DNA of 64,000 nucleotides from Armatimonadetes bacterium DC (GCA_001442985.1 LDYB01000016.1:248001-312000); one strand, 5' to 3'. Numbered from the stretch's first letter, positions 1 to 8,101 are shown. Notes: generated from the sequence alone by a model not told the origin. A program made the numbers and translations.

Positions 1-996
1 GACCCGACCGACTTCAGCGGGCTGCCCGTGTTGCACGACGGACGCATGCGCTTCGCCCCACCCGACTGGCTGCAGGTGTTCGAGCAGACGGGACGGGGCA
101 TCCTGTTTTTAGACGAGTTGACCACCGCCCCACCCACCGTACAGGCGGCGCTGTTGCGGCTGGTGCTGGAGCGCAAGGTGGGGGCGCATAGCCTGCCGCC
201 TGAGGTGCGCATCGCCGCCGCGGCGAACCCCCCAGAGATTGCCGCCGTCGGCTGGGAACTCAGCCCGCCGCTCGCCAACCGCTTCGTGCATATTCAGTGG
301 AACCTCGACGGCGAGCGCTACCGCCAGTCGCTGGAGAGCGGCTTCGCCGAGGCGACCCTGCCTGAAACCGACCCCGAACGCCACCGCGCACGAAGCGTCT
401 TCTGGCGCAACCTCGTGGCAGGCTTCCTCAAGCACAACCCCGCGCTGGCGCACACCGAACCCGCCGAAGACGAATACGCCTTCGCCTCGCCGCGCAGCTG
501 GGACTTCGCGATTGCGCTGATGGCGACCTGCGAGCTGCACGGCTATGCGCCCACGCCCGGTCAGCCCGCCCCGCGCGATGCGCAGCCGTTCATCAACCTT
601 GTCAAGGGTGCGGTGGGTTCGGGGGCGGCGACGAGTTTTCTGGATTATCTGCGCACGCTCCGAATCCCCGACCCCGAAGCGGTGCTGGATGGTAAGGCGC
701 AGGTAGACGCCAGCCTGCGCGAGGACGAGTTGTTTGTGTTGTTCAACACGATGAAGAGCCTGCTGACGGGGATGGAGGGGAGCGACCCGCGCTTGAGTGC
801 GCGTACCCAGCGCTTCCTGCAGGGCGCGCAGGTGGTCGCCAACGCTCGCAAGGGCGACAGTATCTACACCTGTTTTCGCGAGCTAATCAAGAGCGGCTGG
901 CTTCAGCAACGCGCGGCAGCAGACCAAAAAATCGCCCCCATCCTGCGCGAACTGAGCCGCTACTTTGAAGAACTGACGCAGATACTGGAGGCGTGA
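1..996 (+). CDS. MoxR-family AAA+ ATPase (5' partial)
   Basis: The reading frame is open from the first base, so the N-terminus with Walker A lies outside the window; 331 residues are visible. Visible residues 33-40 (GILFLDEL, D38/E39) are a Walker B motif, followed by a sensor-like AAANPPE stretch and SPPLANRF with the presumed arginine finger. This pattern is typical of MoxR-like AAA+ ATPases, which remodel VWA-domain partners. The C-terminal ~180 residues are helical and not recognisable. The stop codon lies 5 nt before the ATG of the HEAT gene, and the operon continues to a VWA/metallopeptidase gene at 3195, the usual MoxR partner. The last codons (YFEELTQILEA) reappear fused to another gene at 2332-2368. 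Family is confident; the substrate is unknown. Confidence 0.85.
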   Translation, partial: DPTDFSGLPVLHDGRMRFAPPDWLQVFEQTGRGILFLDELTTAPPTVQAALLRLVLERKVGAHSLPPEVRIAAAANPPEIAAVGWELSPPLANRFVHIQWNLDGERYRQSLESGFAEATLPETDPERHRARSVFWRNLVAGFLKHNPALAHTEPAEDEYAFASPRSWDFAIALMATCELHGYAPTPGQPAPRDAQPFINLVKGAVGSGAATSFLDYLRTLRIPDPEAVLDGKAQVDASLREDELFVLFNTMKSLLTGMEGSDPRLSARTQRFLQGAQVVANARKGDSIYTCFRELIKSGWLQQRAAADQKIAPILRELSRYFEELTQILEA

Positions 997-1001
997 TACC
1001 G

Positions 1002-2111
1002 ATGGAATGGCAAGGCGTGGAGATTGAGCTGCAGGTTCCCTGTGCGGAGGGCAAGAAGCATCCCGTGCGCCTGCGGATTACAGGCTGGGGCGAGTATGAG
1101 GTGATTCACAACCCCTGTGTGGAGTTGCTGGGCGAAGCGCTGGCGCGGACGGCGCCCTGCACCTACTACCTGCAAAAGCGTGAGTGGTGGAAGCGGGATG
1201 ATGACCTGCGTCGGCGTGTGGTAGAGGCGCTGGCACAGGCGGGTTCGTCCGCCGTGCCCGCACTCATTCAGGCACTGGGGGATGATAGTGAGAGTGTTCG
1301 TCAAGCGGCGTGCGAAGCGTTGGCGAAGATAGGGGATGCGCGAGCCGTGCCTGCTTTGAGCGTGTGGGCAGCGGTTGGAGACAAGGCAGCCCGGGAAGCG
1401 TTGCAGTCTCTCGGTCAGTCGCCGTTGCCGTTGGAAAAGGCGGTGCGTGCCGTGCTGGCGTCGGGCGACTGGGGTGTGGTGCAGCGGGCGTTAGGGCACG
1501 ATGTAGTGCGCGAGGTGGTAGTGAAGCAGATGGGAGCGCAGGCTGTGCCGTATCTCATTCAGGCACTGAGGGATGAGCATAGTGGTATTCGTGAGGCGGC
1601 GTGTCGGGCGTTGGGGCAGGTAGGTGACGCGCGAGCTGTGCCCGCGCTCGTTCAGGCGTTGGAAGATGGGAATGTGAATATTCGCTACGAGGCGTGTTGG
1701 GTGTTAGGTCAGATAGGGGATGCGCAGGCTGGGCCAGCGCTTGTCGATGCACTGGGGGATATGGAGAAGAGTGTTCGTGCGGCGGCGTGTGTGGCGTTGG
1801 GGAAGATTGGTGACCCGCAAGCCGTGGACCCGCTCATCCAAAAGTTGAGGGATCCAGATTCGCTTGTTCGCCGTGAGGCGTGTGTGGCACTGGGTCGGAT
1901 TGGCGATAAGCGAGCCGTAAATCCGCTCATCCAAAAGCTGGGGGATGCAGATTGGGATGTTCGTCGGGCGGCGTGTGAGGCGTTGGGGCAGATAGGCGAT
2001 GCGCAGGCTGTGCCCGCGCTGGAAAAGGTTGCTGCTCAAGACAGTGATGGCGGGGTACGCGGAGCCGCCCGCCAGGCAATCCGAGAGATTCAGGAGAAGA
2101 ACCGACAATGA
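1002..2111 (+). CDS. HEAT-repeat (PBS lyase type) protein, copy 1
   Basis: A 369-residue protein. Residues 1-65 form a non-repeat N-terminal domain shared with the second copy at 2371; from about residue 66 there are about seven HEAT-like repeats of ~31 residues on the pattern AVPALIQALGD-xxxx-VRxAACxALGxIGD. The scaffold is strongly conserved, while the four or five residues before VR differ in every repeat (DSES, EHSG, GNVN, MEKS, PDSL, ADWD). Such solenoids are protein-binding platforms; no catalytic site is seen. ATG 1002 is chosen because CTGGAGGCG precedes it at Shine-Dalgarno distance and it aligns with the ATG of copy 2; a GTG at 993 is possible. Its stop overlaps the next ATG (ATGA). 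Placed between MoxR and VWA genes, it is probably an adaptor for that machine (inference). Confidence 0.85.
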   Translation: MEWQGVEIELQVPCAEGKKHPVRLRITGWGEYEVIHNPCVELLGEALARTAPCTYYLQKREWWKRDDDLRRRVVEALAQAGSSAVPALIQALGDDSESVRQAACEALAKIGDARAVPALSVWAAVGDKAAREALQSLGQSPLPLEKAVRAVLASGDWGVVQRALGHDVVREVVVKQMGAQAVPYLIQALRDEHSGIREAACRALGQVGDARAVPALVQALEDGNVNIRYEACWVLGQIGDAQAGPALVDALGDMEKSVRAAACVALGKIGDPQAVDPLIQKLRDPDSLVRREACVALGRIGDKRAVNPLIQKLGDADWDVRRAACEALGQIGDAQAVPALEKVAAQDSDGGVRGAARQAIREIQEKNRQ

Positions 2112-2368
2112 GCCACCTGCCGATAGAGGAGTGGGTGCGTGCGGCGCGGGTGTACGCGGCGGAGCAGGCGGCGTGGTTTGCGCCTGCGCTCTATGCCGCG
2201 CCATTCCGCCTGAGCGAGCAGCTGCCTGCCCCCGCCGCTATCGACAGGCACGGGCGCGTCTACTTCAACCCGCACTGGGTCGCCCGAATCTATGAGCAGG
2301 TGGGGCAGGACCGGCAGGCGCAGTGCCAGCACTTTGAAGAGCTGACGCGCATACTGGAGGCGCGATAG
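2108..2368 (+). pseudogene. Chimeric fragment: VWA/metallopeptidase N-terminus fused to MoxR C-terminus
   Basis: This 86-codon frame starts with 67 residues essentially identical to the N-terminus of the protein at 3195, then switches after GQ to a short linker and HFEELTRILEA, which matches the last residues of the MoxR protein ending at 996. It is exactly what a tandem duplication with end points in moxR and the VWA gene would leave at the junction. It lacks the HExxH site and VWA domain of the parent. It keeps an ATGA overlap with the HEAT gene upstream and lies 2 nt before the next ATG, so it may still be translated and couple translation through the operon. A function is unlikely but not excluded. 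Confidence 0.85.
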
Positions 2369-2370
2369 CG

Positions 2371-3198
2371 ATGGAATGGCAAGGCGTGGAGATTGAGCTG
2401 CAAGTACCCTGTGCGAAGGGCAAGAAGCACCCCGTGCGCCTGCGCTTCACAGGCTGGGGCGAGTATGAGGTGATTTACAACCCCTGCGTGGAACTGTTGG
2501 GCGAGGCGCTGGCGCGGATGGCTCCGTGCAGCCATTACCTGCAGGAGCGCAAGTGGTGGACTGGAGATAGCAGCCTGAGAAAGCGTGTGGTGGATGCGCT
2601 TTCGCAGGCAGGTTCGCCCGCTGTGCCCGCGCTCATTCAGGCGTTGGGGGATAATTGGGAAGGTGTTCGTTCGGCGGCGTGTGGGGCGTTGGGGGCAATC
2701 GGCGACCCGCACGCCGTGCCCGCGCTGAGTGTATGGGCGGCGGCAGGCGAGCAGGCGGCTCAAGATGCGCTCCAGTCCCTCGGTCAGCCGCCGATGGAGC
2801 TGCAGGAGGCAATCACGCACTTGCTGCACGCAGGCGACTGGTGCGTGGTGCAGCGGGCGTTGTGGCATAATGCAGTGTGTGAGGCGGTGGCGCAGGTGGG
2901 CGCGCCTGCCGTGCCCGCGCTCATTCAGGCGTTGGGGGATAATTGGGCAGTTGTTCGTTCGGCGGCGTGTGCGGCGTTGGGGGTAATCGGCGACCTGCAC
3001 GCCGTGCCCGCGCTCATTCAGGCATTGGGGGATGATTGGGGCAGTGTTCGTTCGGCGGCGTGTGCGGCGTTGGGGGTAATCGGCGACCCGCACGCCGTGC
3101 CCGCGCTGGAAAAGGTTGCTGCTCAAGACAGTGATGGCGGGGTACGCGGAGCCGCCCGCCAGGCAATCCGAGAGATTCAGGAGAAGAACCGACAATGA
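2371..3198 (+). CDS. HEAT-repeat (PBS lyase type) protein, copy 2
   Basis: A 275-residue paralogue of the protein at 1002, with the same N-terminal domain (starts MEWQGVEIEL) and the same C-terminal 30 residues, but about three fewer HEAT units; the length difference of 94 residues is close to three 31-residue repeats. The repeats near residues 185-250 are almost identical in DNA with a 93-bp period (for example 2954 versus 3047), so the array expands or contracts by slippage or unequal recombination. Variable residues before VR are NWEG, NWAV and DWGS. The start has TGGAGGCG upstream, and the stop overlaps the VWA gene by ATGA. Presumed binding scaffold of the MoxR-VWA module; partner unknown. 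Confidence 0.85.
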   Translation: MEWQGVEIELQVPCAKGKKHPVRLRFTGWGEYEVIYNPCVELLGEALARMAPCSHYLQERKWWTGDSSLRKRVVDALSQAGSPAVPALIQALGDNWEGVRSAACGALGAIGDPHAVPALSVWAAAGEQAAQDALQSLGQPPMELQEAITHLLHAGDWCVVQRALWHNAVCEAVAQVGAPAVPALIQALGDNWAVVRSAACAALGVIGDLHAVPALIQALGDDWGSVRSAACAALGVIGDPHAVPALEKVAAQDSDGGVRGAARQAIREIQEKNRQ

Positions 3199-4658
3199 GC
3201 CACCTGCCGATAGAGGAGTGGGTGCGTGCGGCGCGGGTGTACGCGGCGGAGCAGGCGGCGTGGTTTGCGCCCGCGCTCTATGCCGCGCCATTCCGCCTGA
3301 GCGAGCAGCTGCCTGCCCCCGCCGCTATCGACAGGCACGGGCGCGTCTACTTCAACCCGCACTGGGTCGCCCGAATCTATGAGCAGGTGGGGCAGAATCG
3401 GCAACGGCTGGTGCAACAGCTGGGGTTCCTCTGGTATCACGAGGTGATGCACTGGCTGCGCCAGCACGAGGCGCGCGCGGCGGACATCCGCGCCGTGCCT
3501 GAGGTGTGGAACCTTGCCTGCGATATGGAGATTAACGACTACCTGCCCGATGGACTGGCGTATCCCGAGTTTGGCGGGGCGTTTCGGGCGGTGTTTCCGC
3601 GCGATTACGGGCTGGAGGAGGGGCATACGGCGGAGTGGTACTATCGGCGGTTGCTGGAGCAGCAGGAACAACAGAGACAACAGCGGGGCGAAAGCGACGC
3701 AGGTGAGCAGGAGCAAGAGCAGCAGGCAGGGGGTGGAAGTGCAGGCGAGCAAGAGAAACAGGAGCAAGCAGGCGGGGGCAGCTCTGGCGAGCAAGAGAAA
3801 GATGAGCAGCAGGCAGGTGGAGTCGGCGCAGGCGAACAGGATATGGAGTGCGGAAGCTCCGCTTCCGCAGTCCAAAGGGGGGGCTGGGACGAGGGCAGCG
3901 GGGTTCACGGGCAGCCGCGCCCGTGGGAGTTGCCCGCCGAGAGCGAAGAAGCGCCCGCCCTCTCCGAGTTTGACCGCCAGGCGCTCCGCGAAACCGTCGC
4001 GCACAACATCATAGAACACCAGAAAAATCGGGGAACGCTGCCTGCAGGGCTGGTGCGCTGGGCAGAAGAAGTCCTCAAGCCCAAAGTCAACTGGCGCGAG
4101 CAGCTCAAGCGGGTGGTGCGCGGCGCGATTAGCGAAGGGTTTGGGCAGCGGCTGGACTACAGCCTGCGCCGCCCGAACCGACGCCTGAGTGTCTATCACC
4201 CGCTGTACCTGCCCTCGCTGCAGGGCGAGTACCGCCCGCGCGTGGCGTGCGTGGTGGATACTTCGGGGTCTATCAGCGACCGCGAGTTGACGCAGGCGCT
4301 GGCGGAGGTGCGGGCGGTGCTGGAGCAGTTGCGGGTGCCCATCACGATTATCCCGTGCGACGCCGTGCCGTATGAGGCGATACAGGTGATGCGCGGCTCC
4401 GATTGGCTGAAGGTACGCGAAGGGTTGCGCGGAGGCGGGGGTACGGATATGGTCGCGGGGTTGCAGGCGGCGCTGGAGTTGACGCCGAAGCCCGACGCGG
4501 TGATTGTGCTGACGGATGGGTACACACCGTTTCCGACGGAGCGTCCGAAGGATACGGTGGTGATATGGGCGCTGTGGCAGTATGGGGACGCCGAGCCGCC
4601 GCTTCCGCCGATGCCCCCGTGGCAAAAGCGCGATGTGGTGGTGATTCCAATTCAGTAG
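3195..4658 (+). CDS. Putative metallopeptidase with C-terminal VWA-like domain (DUF2201/COG3864 type)
   Basis: A 487-residue protein with two domains. The N-terminal part carries HEVMH at residues 82-86, a zinc-metallopeptidase HExxH motif followed by a further conserved acidic/His segment. The C-terminal part has a VWA MIDAS, DTSGS at 355-359, and a later GGGGTD. Residues ~155-235 are a Gln/Glu/Gly/Ser-rich linker with internal repeats, and a palindromic DNA element is embedded in it at 3845-3873. This matches the metallopeptidase-VWA family that works with MoxR ATPases, and the ATPase is in the same operon. The ATG overlaps the HEAT stop codon (ATGA). Substrate and pathway are unknown; proposed roles in protein maturation are inference. 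Confidence 0.85.
   Translation: MSHLPIEEWVRAARVYAAEQAAWFAPALYAAPFRLSEQLPAPAAIDRHGRVYFNPHWVARIYEQVGQNRQRLVQQLGFLWYHEVMHWLRQHEARAADIRAVPEVWNLACDMEINDYLPDGLAYPEFGGAFRAVFPRDYGLEEGHTAEWYYRRLLEQQEQQRQQRGESDAGEQEQEQQAGGGSAGEQEKQEQAGGGSSGEQEKDEQQAGGVGAGEQDMECGSSASAVQRGGWDEGSGVHGQPRPWELPAESEEAPALSEFDRQALRETVAHNIIEHQKNRGTLPAGLVRWAEEVLKPKVNWREQLKRVVRGAISEGFGQRLDYSLRRPNRRLSVYHPLYLPSLQGEYRPRVACVVDTSGSISDRELTQALAEVRAVLEQLRVPITIIPCDAVPYEAIQVMRGSDWLKVREGLRGGGGTDMVAGLQAALELTPKPDAVIVLTDGYTPFPTERPKDTVVIWALWQYGDAEPPLPPMPPWQKRDVVVIPIQ
3845..3873. repeat. Palindromic element inside the VWA gene linker
   Basis: GGAGTGCGGAAGC followed by TCC and GCTTCCGCAGTCC forms a 13-bp stem with one mismatch. The same core (AGTGCGGAAGC ... 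GCTTCCGCACT) occurs between convergent genes at 57814-57840. Here it is translated in frame as Ala/Ser-rich linker sequence. Confidence 0.7.
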
Positions 4659-4705
4659 CCCGTGCATCCCTGCGCTTGATTGGGCAGGATGCCCACGCTA
4701 CGAAG

Positions 4706-4751
4706 AGCCAGCGCAGGCTGGCTTTGTTTGTTAGGAACGGCTTTAGCCGTC
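4706..4751. repeat. REP-like twin-hairpin repeat, copy 1
   Basis: AGCCAGC-n4-GCTGGCT forms a first hairpin, then TTTGTTTGTTAGGA, then ACGGCT-TT-AGCCGT forms a second. Two nearly identical copies occur at 4792 and 10363. Copy 1 differs from the others by a few bases. Confidence 0.8.
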
Positions 4752-4787
4752 TTGCCCCTATCCAGCGAACCTGCTCCGCGCCGCCTG

Positions 4788-4849
4788 AAATAGCCAGCGG
4801 AGGCTGGCTTTGTTTATTAGGAACGGCTTTAGCCGTCGCTCTTTCGGGG
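4788..4849. repeat. REP-like twin-hairpin repeat, copy 2
   Basis: Same two-hairpin design as 4706-4751, extended by GCTCTTTCGGGG. It is identical over ~60 bp to the copy at 10363-10423, which lies 5.6 kb away. Confidence 0.85.
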
Positions 4850-4943
4850 GCATCGTGGGTTCCAGAAGGTATCTTTGCAACAGAGCAGGTTCACCCGTCC
4901 TGCTCAAAGGCGATTTTTTTTCGGACACCCTCAGGGCGTGAGG

Positions 4944-4949
4944 TATCCT
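4944..4949 (+). promoter_or_regulatory. -10 element of the ABC exporter gene
   Basis: GG-TATCCT ends 9 nt before ATG 4959 with no Shine-Dalgarno sequence between, consistent with a leaderless transcript. Confidence 0.45.
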
Positions 4950-4958
4950 ATAGCCTGC

Positions 4959-6689
4959 ATGGAGCGCATCGAACGGCGTTTCTGGCGCTATGTGCTACAG
5001 CAGTGGAAGCCGCTGGTGGTGGCGTTGCTCTGCTCCGCAGGCGTAACGGCAATCACAGGGCTGACCGCCTACCTGCTGGAGCAGGTCATCCGTTCGATGG
5101 ACATGCGCGACTCGGCGATGCTCAATCGCGTGTCGCTGACCGTGATTGGGGTCTTCGCGCTGAAATGGTTTTTCTCCTACGGGCAGGTCTATTATCTGGC
5201 ACTGGCGGGTCAGCGCATGATGGCGCGCCTGCGAGAAGATATCTTCGCCCACCTGCAACGCCTGCCGTTGAGCTTTTTTCAATCGCGCCAGATTGGCTCC
5301 ATCCAGTCCATTTTGACCAACGATGTGCCACTGGTGCAGAACGCGGTGCTGCTGGTGCGGGATGTGCTGGACGCGCCTCTGCGGATTGTGGCGTTCACGG
5401 CATACATTTTCTATCTGAACTGGCGATTGGCGTTGCTGGCGTTGCTGTTTTTGCCCCTGATTGCCACCCTGATTCGGCGGATGGGGCGTCAGATTCACCG
5501 AATCACGCATCAGACTCAGGGCGCGCTGGCGGAAATTAGCGCGCTGGTGCAGGAGACGCTCGCGGGCGTGCGCGTGATTAAGGCGTTCGCTACCGAAGAC
5601 CGCCAGATTGAGCGCTTCGTGCGTCAGAATCGGCAGGTGTTGAGCCACTCGCTGCGAGGCGAGCGTCGGCGGGCGCGCCTGCGCCCCACAGTGGAGTTCA
5701 TCGGTGCGGTCAGTATCGCGCTGGTACTCTGGTTCGGCGGGCAGCAGGTGGCGGCGGGGCATATGACCACGGGGCAACTGCTGAGTTTTCTGTTTCTGCT
5801 CCATCAGATTGCGCAGGCGGCGTCGGGCGTGGGCGCGATTCAGTTCACACGGAAGCAGGTGCGCGCCGCCGCAGAGCGCATCTTCCGCGAGGTGCTGGAT
5901 GTGGAACCCGAAGTTTACGATCCCCCCAACGCCATCACGCTTCCCCCTGTGCAGGGCGCTATCCAGTACGAAAATGTGTGGTTTTGCTACCCCAGCAGCG
6001 AACAGCACGCGCTGAAGGGGGTTTCGTTTGAGATTCAGCCGGGCGAGGTGGTGGCGCTGGTGGGGCATTCGGGCGCAGGCAAAAGCACGCTGGTGGACTT
6101 ACTGCTCCGCTTCTACAGCCCCACTCAGGGGCGCATCCTGATTGACAATCATGACATTCAGCAGGTGCGCCTGGAGAGCCTGCGCTCGCAGATTGGCGTG
6201 GTGCCCCAGCAGACGGTGCTGTTTGTGGGCACGGTCGCCGAGAATATCGCCTACAGCCAGCCGAACGCCCCGATGGAGGCGATTGAGCAGGCGGCGCGAC
6301 AGGCGCACGCGCATGAGTTCATTGAGCAACTGCCCAACGGATATCACACGCTGATTGGCGATAAGGGCGTGCGCCTGTCGGGCGGCGAGAGCCAGCGAAT
6401 CGCGATTGCCCGCGCCCTGCTTCGCAACCCCCGAATCCTGATTCTCGACGAAGCGACCGCCTCGTTAGACCCGATTTCCGAGCAGATGATTCGGCGCGTG
6501 ATTGAAGAAGGGCGCGGCGTGCGCACCACGCTCATTATCGCCCACCGATGGAGTACCGTGCAAATTGCCGACCGCATTCTGGTGCTCCATCAGGGGCGAC
6601 TGGTGGAGCAGGGCACGCACGCCGAACTGATGCAGAAGGGAGGCTACTACGCCCAGCTCTATCGCGCCGCACAACTGGAGGTTCTCTAA
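4959..6689 (+). CDS. ABC transporter, fused permease-ATPase (MsbA-type exporter)
   Basis: A 576-residue half-transporter that works as a homodimer or heterodimer in the inner membrane. The N-terminal ~320 residues form a six-helix type I exporter domain (for example the WKPLVVALLCSAG and LALLALLFLPLIA segments). The ATPase domain has Walker A GHSGAGKS at 369-376, signature LSGGE at 473-477, Walker B ILILDEA and the switch histidine in IIAHR. ATG 4959 (MERIERRFW) is preferred over in-frame upstream codons because the family N-terminus starts here and a -10 box lies 9 nt upstream. Exporters of this type move lipid A precursors, lipids, drugs or peptides; the substrate cannot be told from sequence. 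It stands alone upstream of icd. Confidence 0.9.
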   Translation: MERIERRFWRYVLQQWKPLVVALLCSAGVTAITGLTAYLLEQVIRSMDMRDSAMLNRVSLTVIGVFALKWFFSYGQVYYLALAGQRMMARLREDIFAHLQRLPLSFFQSRQIGSIQSILTNDVPLVQNAVLLVRDVLDAPLRIVAFTAYIFYLNWRLALLALLFLPLIATLIRRMGRQIHRITHQTQGALAEISALVQETLAGVRVIKAFATEDRQIERFVRQNRQVLSHSLRGERRRARLRPTVEFIGAVSIALVLWFGGQQVAAGHMTTGQLLSFLFLLHQIAQAASGVGAIQFTRKQVRAAAERIFREVLDVEPEVYDPPNAITLPPVQGAIQYENVWFCYPSSEQHALKGVSFEIQPGEVVALVGHSGAGKSTLVDLLLRFYSPTQGRILIDNHDIQQVRLESLRSQIGVVPQQTVLFVGTVAENIAYSQPNAPMEAIEQAARQAHAHEFIEQLPNGYHTLIGDKGVRLSGGESQRIAIARALLRNPRILILDEATASLDPISEQMIRRVIEEGRGVRTTLIIAHRWSTVQIADRILVLHQGRLVEQGTHAELMQKGGYYAQLYRAAQLEVL

Positions 6690-6707
6690 CGCAAGGGAGG
6701 CAACCCC

Positions 6708-8096
6708 ATGAGCTACAGGGTAACGCTGATTCGTGGAGACGGAATCGGACCTGAAATCACCGAGTCGGTGGTGGAGGTGTTCGCGGCAGGCGACATCCCC
6801 ATCGAGTGGGAGGAGGCGCACGCCGGGCTGGCGTGTCTGGAAAAGTTCGGCACACCCCTGCCCGAAGCGACCCTCGAATCGATTCGGCGCAATCGCGTCG
6901 CGCTCAAAGGACCGACCACCACCCCCATCGGCACAGGACACCGCAGTATCAATGTCGCCATTCGCAAGGCGTTTGACCTGTTCGCGAATGTGCGCCCTGC
7001 CCGCTCGCTGCCCGGCGTGCCCACACGCTATAACGATGTAGACCTGATTCTGGTGCGCGAGAATATTGAAGATACCTACGCGGGCGTGGAACACTGGCAA
7101 ACGCCCGATATTGCCCAGTCGCTTCGGTTGATTAGCCGACCGGGTTCGTTAGCGGTGATTCAGTACGCTTTTGAGCTGGCACGGCGGCTGGGACGGCGCA
7201 AGGTAACCTGCGTGCATAAAGCCAACATCCACAAAGCGACCGACGGGCTGTTTCTGGCGTGCTTCCGCGAAGTCGCCCAGCAGTACCCTGAACTGGAAAC
7301 CGACGATATTCTCATCGATAACGCATGCATGCAGCTGGTGGTGCGCCCCGAACGCTTCGATGTGATGATTCTGCCCAACCTGTTCGGCGATATTGTGAGC
7401 GACCTGTGCGCGGGGCTGGTGGGCGGGCTGGGCGTGGCGCCGGGGGGTAATATCGGCAACGGGTACGCGGTGTTCGAGGCGGTTCACGGCTCCGCGCCCG
7501 ATATTGCAGGCAAAGGGATTGCGAACCCCACCGCAATTCTGCTCTCCGCTGTGCAGATGTTGCATCACATGGGCTTGCACCACGACGCGGAGCGTGTGGA
7601 AACAGCTTTACGCTACACACTGGTGTCGGGCATCAAGACGCGCGATTTAGGGGGCAACGCCTCCACCCGCGAGTTCACGAAAGCGATTATCAGCAACCTG
7701 CCGCCGCGTGCGCCCGACGCCGCGCAGGGGGCTACGGAACCGCCCTACCAGGTGGCAATGCCCACGCCGCGCTCGCCCGAATCGGAAGGCTGGCAAACGG
7801 TGGGGGTAGACCTGTTCTTCCACAGCCCTGAACCGCCCCGCAACCTGCCCGCGCAGGTGGGCGCGCTCCGACTGCGTGCCATCTCCAACCGCGGCGTGCC
7901 GATAGACCCCCACGCCCCGCCTGAACGCTACCTGCTCAACTGGTATCGCGCGCGCTACCTCGCCGAGGCGCCCCTCAGCGAAGGCGACCTGCAGGCGTTT
8001 CTGCAAGCCATCACGCCCCACCTGCAGTGGACGACCATTCAACGACTCTATCAAAAAGAGGGGCAGCCGCTTTACAGCGAGCTGCAGGCGGAGTGA
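6708..8096 (+). CDS. icd: Isocitrate dehydrogenase, Thermus type with C-terminal extension
   Basis: TCA-cycle enzyme that oxidises and decarboxylates isocitrate to 2-oxoglutarate. Residues 1-335 hold the isocitrate/isopropylmalate dehydrogenase core: RGDGIGPEI near the N-terminus, the VRENIEDTYAGVEH loop, the lysine of HKANIHK, DNACMQ, and the NGYAVFEAVHGSAPDIAGK nucleotide-site region. About 125 further residues (GVDLFF ... RAISNRG ...) match the extra C-terminal domain of the Thermus thermophilus enzyme rather than E. coli Icd. Total 462 residues. A clear Shine-Dalgarno (AAGGGAGG) precedes ATG 6708. NADP preference is assumed from the Thermus relative, not read from sequence. The next gene starts 5 nt after its stop. 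Confidence 0.88.
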   Translation: MSYRVTLIRGDGIGPEITESVVEVFAAGDIPIEWEEAHAGLACLEKFGTPLPEATLESIRRNRVALKGPTTTPIGTGHRSINVAIRKAFDLFANVRPARSLPGVPTRYNDVDLILVRENIEDTYAGVEHWQTPDIAQSLRLISRPGSLAVIQYAFELARRLGRRKVTCVHKANIHKATDGLFLACFREVAQQYPELETDDILIDNACMQLVVRPERFDVMILPNLFGDIVSDLCAGLVGGLGVAPGGNIGNGYAVFEAVHGSAPDIAGKGIANPTAILLSAVQMLHHMGLHHDAERVETALRYTLVSGIKTRDLGGNASTREFTKAIISNLPPRAPDAAQGATEPPYQVAMPTPRSPESEGWQTVGVDLFFHSPEPPRNLPAQVGALRLRAISNRGVPIDPHAPPERYLLNWYRARYLAEAPLSEGDLQAFLQAITPHLQWTTIQRLYQKEGQPLYSELQAE

Positions 8097-8101
8097 AAGC
8101 G

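Larger units (their letters stand above)
963..3395 (+). repeat. Imperfect tandem gene duplication (units 963-2308 and 2332-3395)
   Basis: Unit A (1346 bp) and unit B (1064 bp) both run from the end of moxR through a HEAT gene into the start of the VWA gene; homologous points at the left are offset by 1369 bp. The right ~290 bp (from about 2018 and 3106) are nearly identical in the two units, whereas the HEAT repeats differ in number and sequence. This implies either a recent event or gene conversion at the right end combined with fast change in the repeats. The 23-bp stretch between units is the junction. Confidence 0.9.
4659..4958. other. 300-bp intergenic stretch with dispersed hairpin repeats
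   Basis: No coding potential beyond short open frames. It holds two copies of a twin-hairpin repeat (4706-4751 and 4792-4849), a motif TTTGCAACAGAGCAG at 4874-4888 that recurs twice near 10.2-10.3 kb, and a T-run at 4913-4921. The promoter for the ABC exporter gene sits at its right end. Confidence 0.7.

Noticed and set aside
109-540. Long open frames antisense to the MoxR, HEAT and VWA genes (also 3177-4667 minus)
   Set aside because: They mirror GC-rich coding DNA, have no ribosome site or recognisable motif, and their composition (Arg/His/Pro-rich) is that of shadow frames.
2650-3110. CRISPR-like array (regular short repeats)
   Set aside because: The 93-bp period is coding and in frame with 31-residue HEAT units; there are no short repeat/unique spacer pairs or cas genes.
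4403-5539. 378-codon plus-strand frame crossing the end of the VWA gene, the repeat region and the ABC exporter start
   Set aside because: It runs over two real genes and hairpin repeats in another phase, with no motif; the stretch between genes is repeats.
4995-6068. 357-codon minus-strand frame inside the ABC exporter gene
   Set aside because: The exporter has all catalytic motifs; the antisense frame has none.
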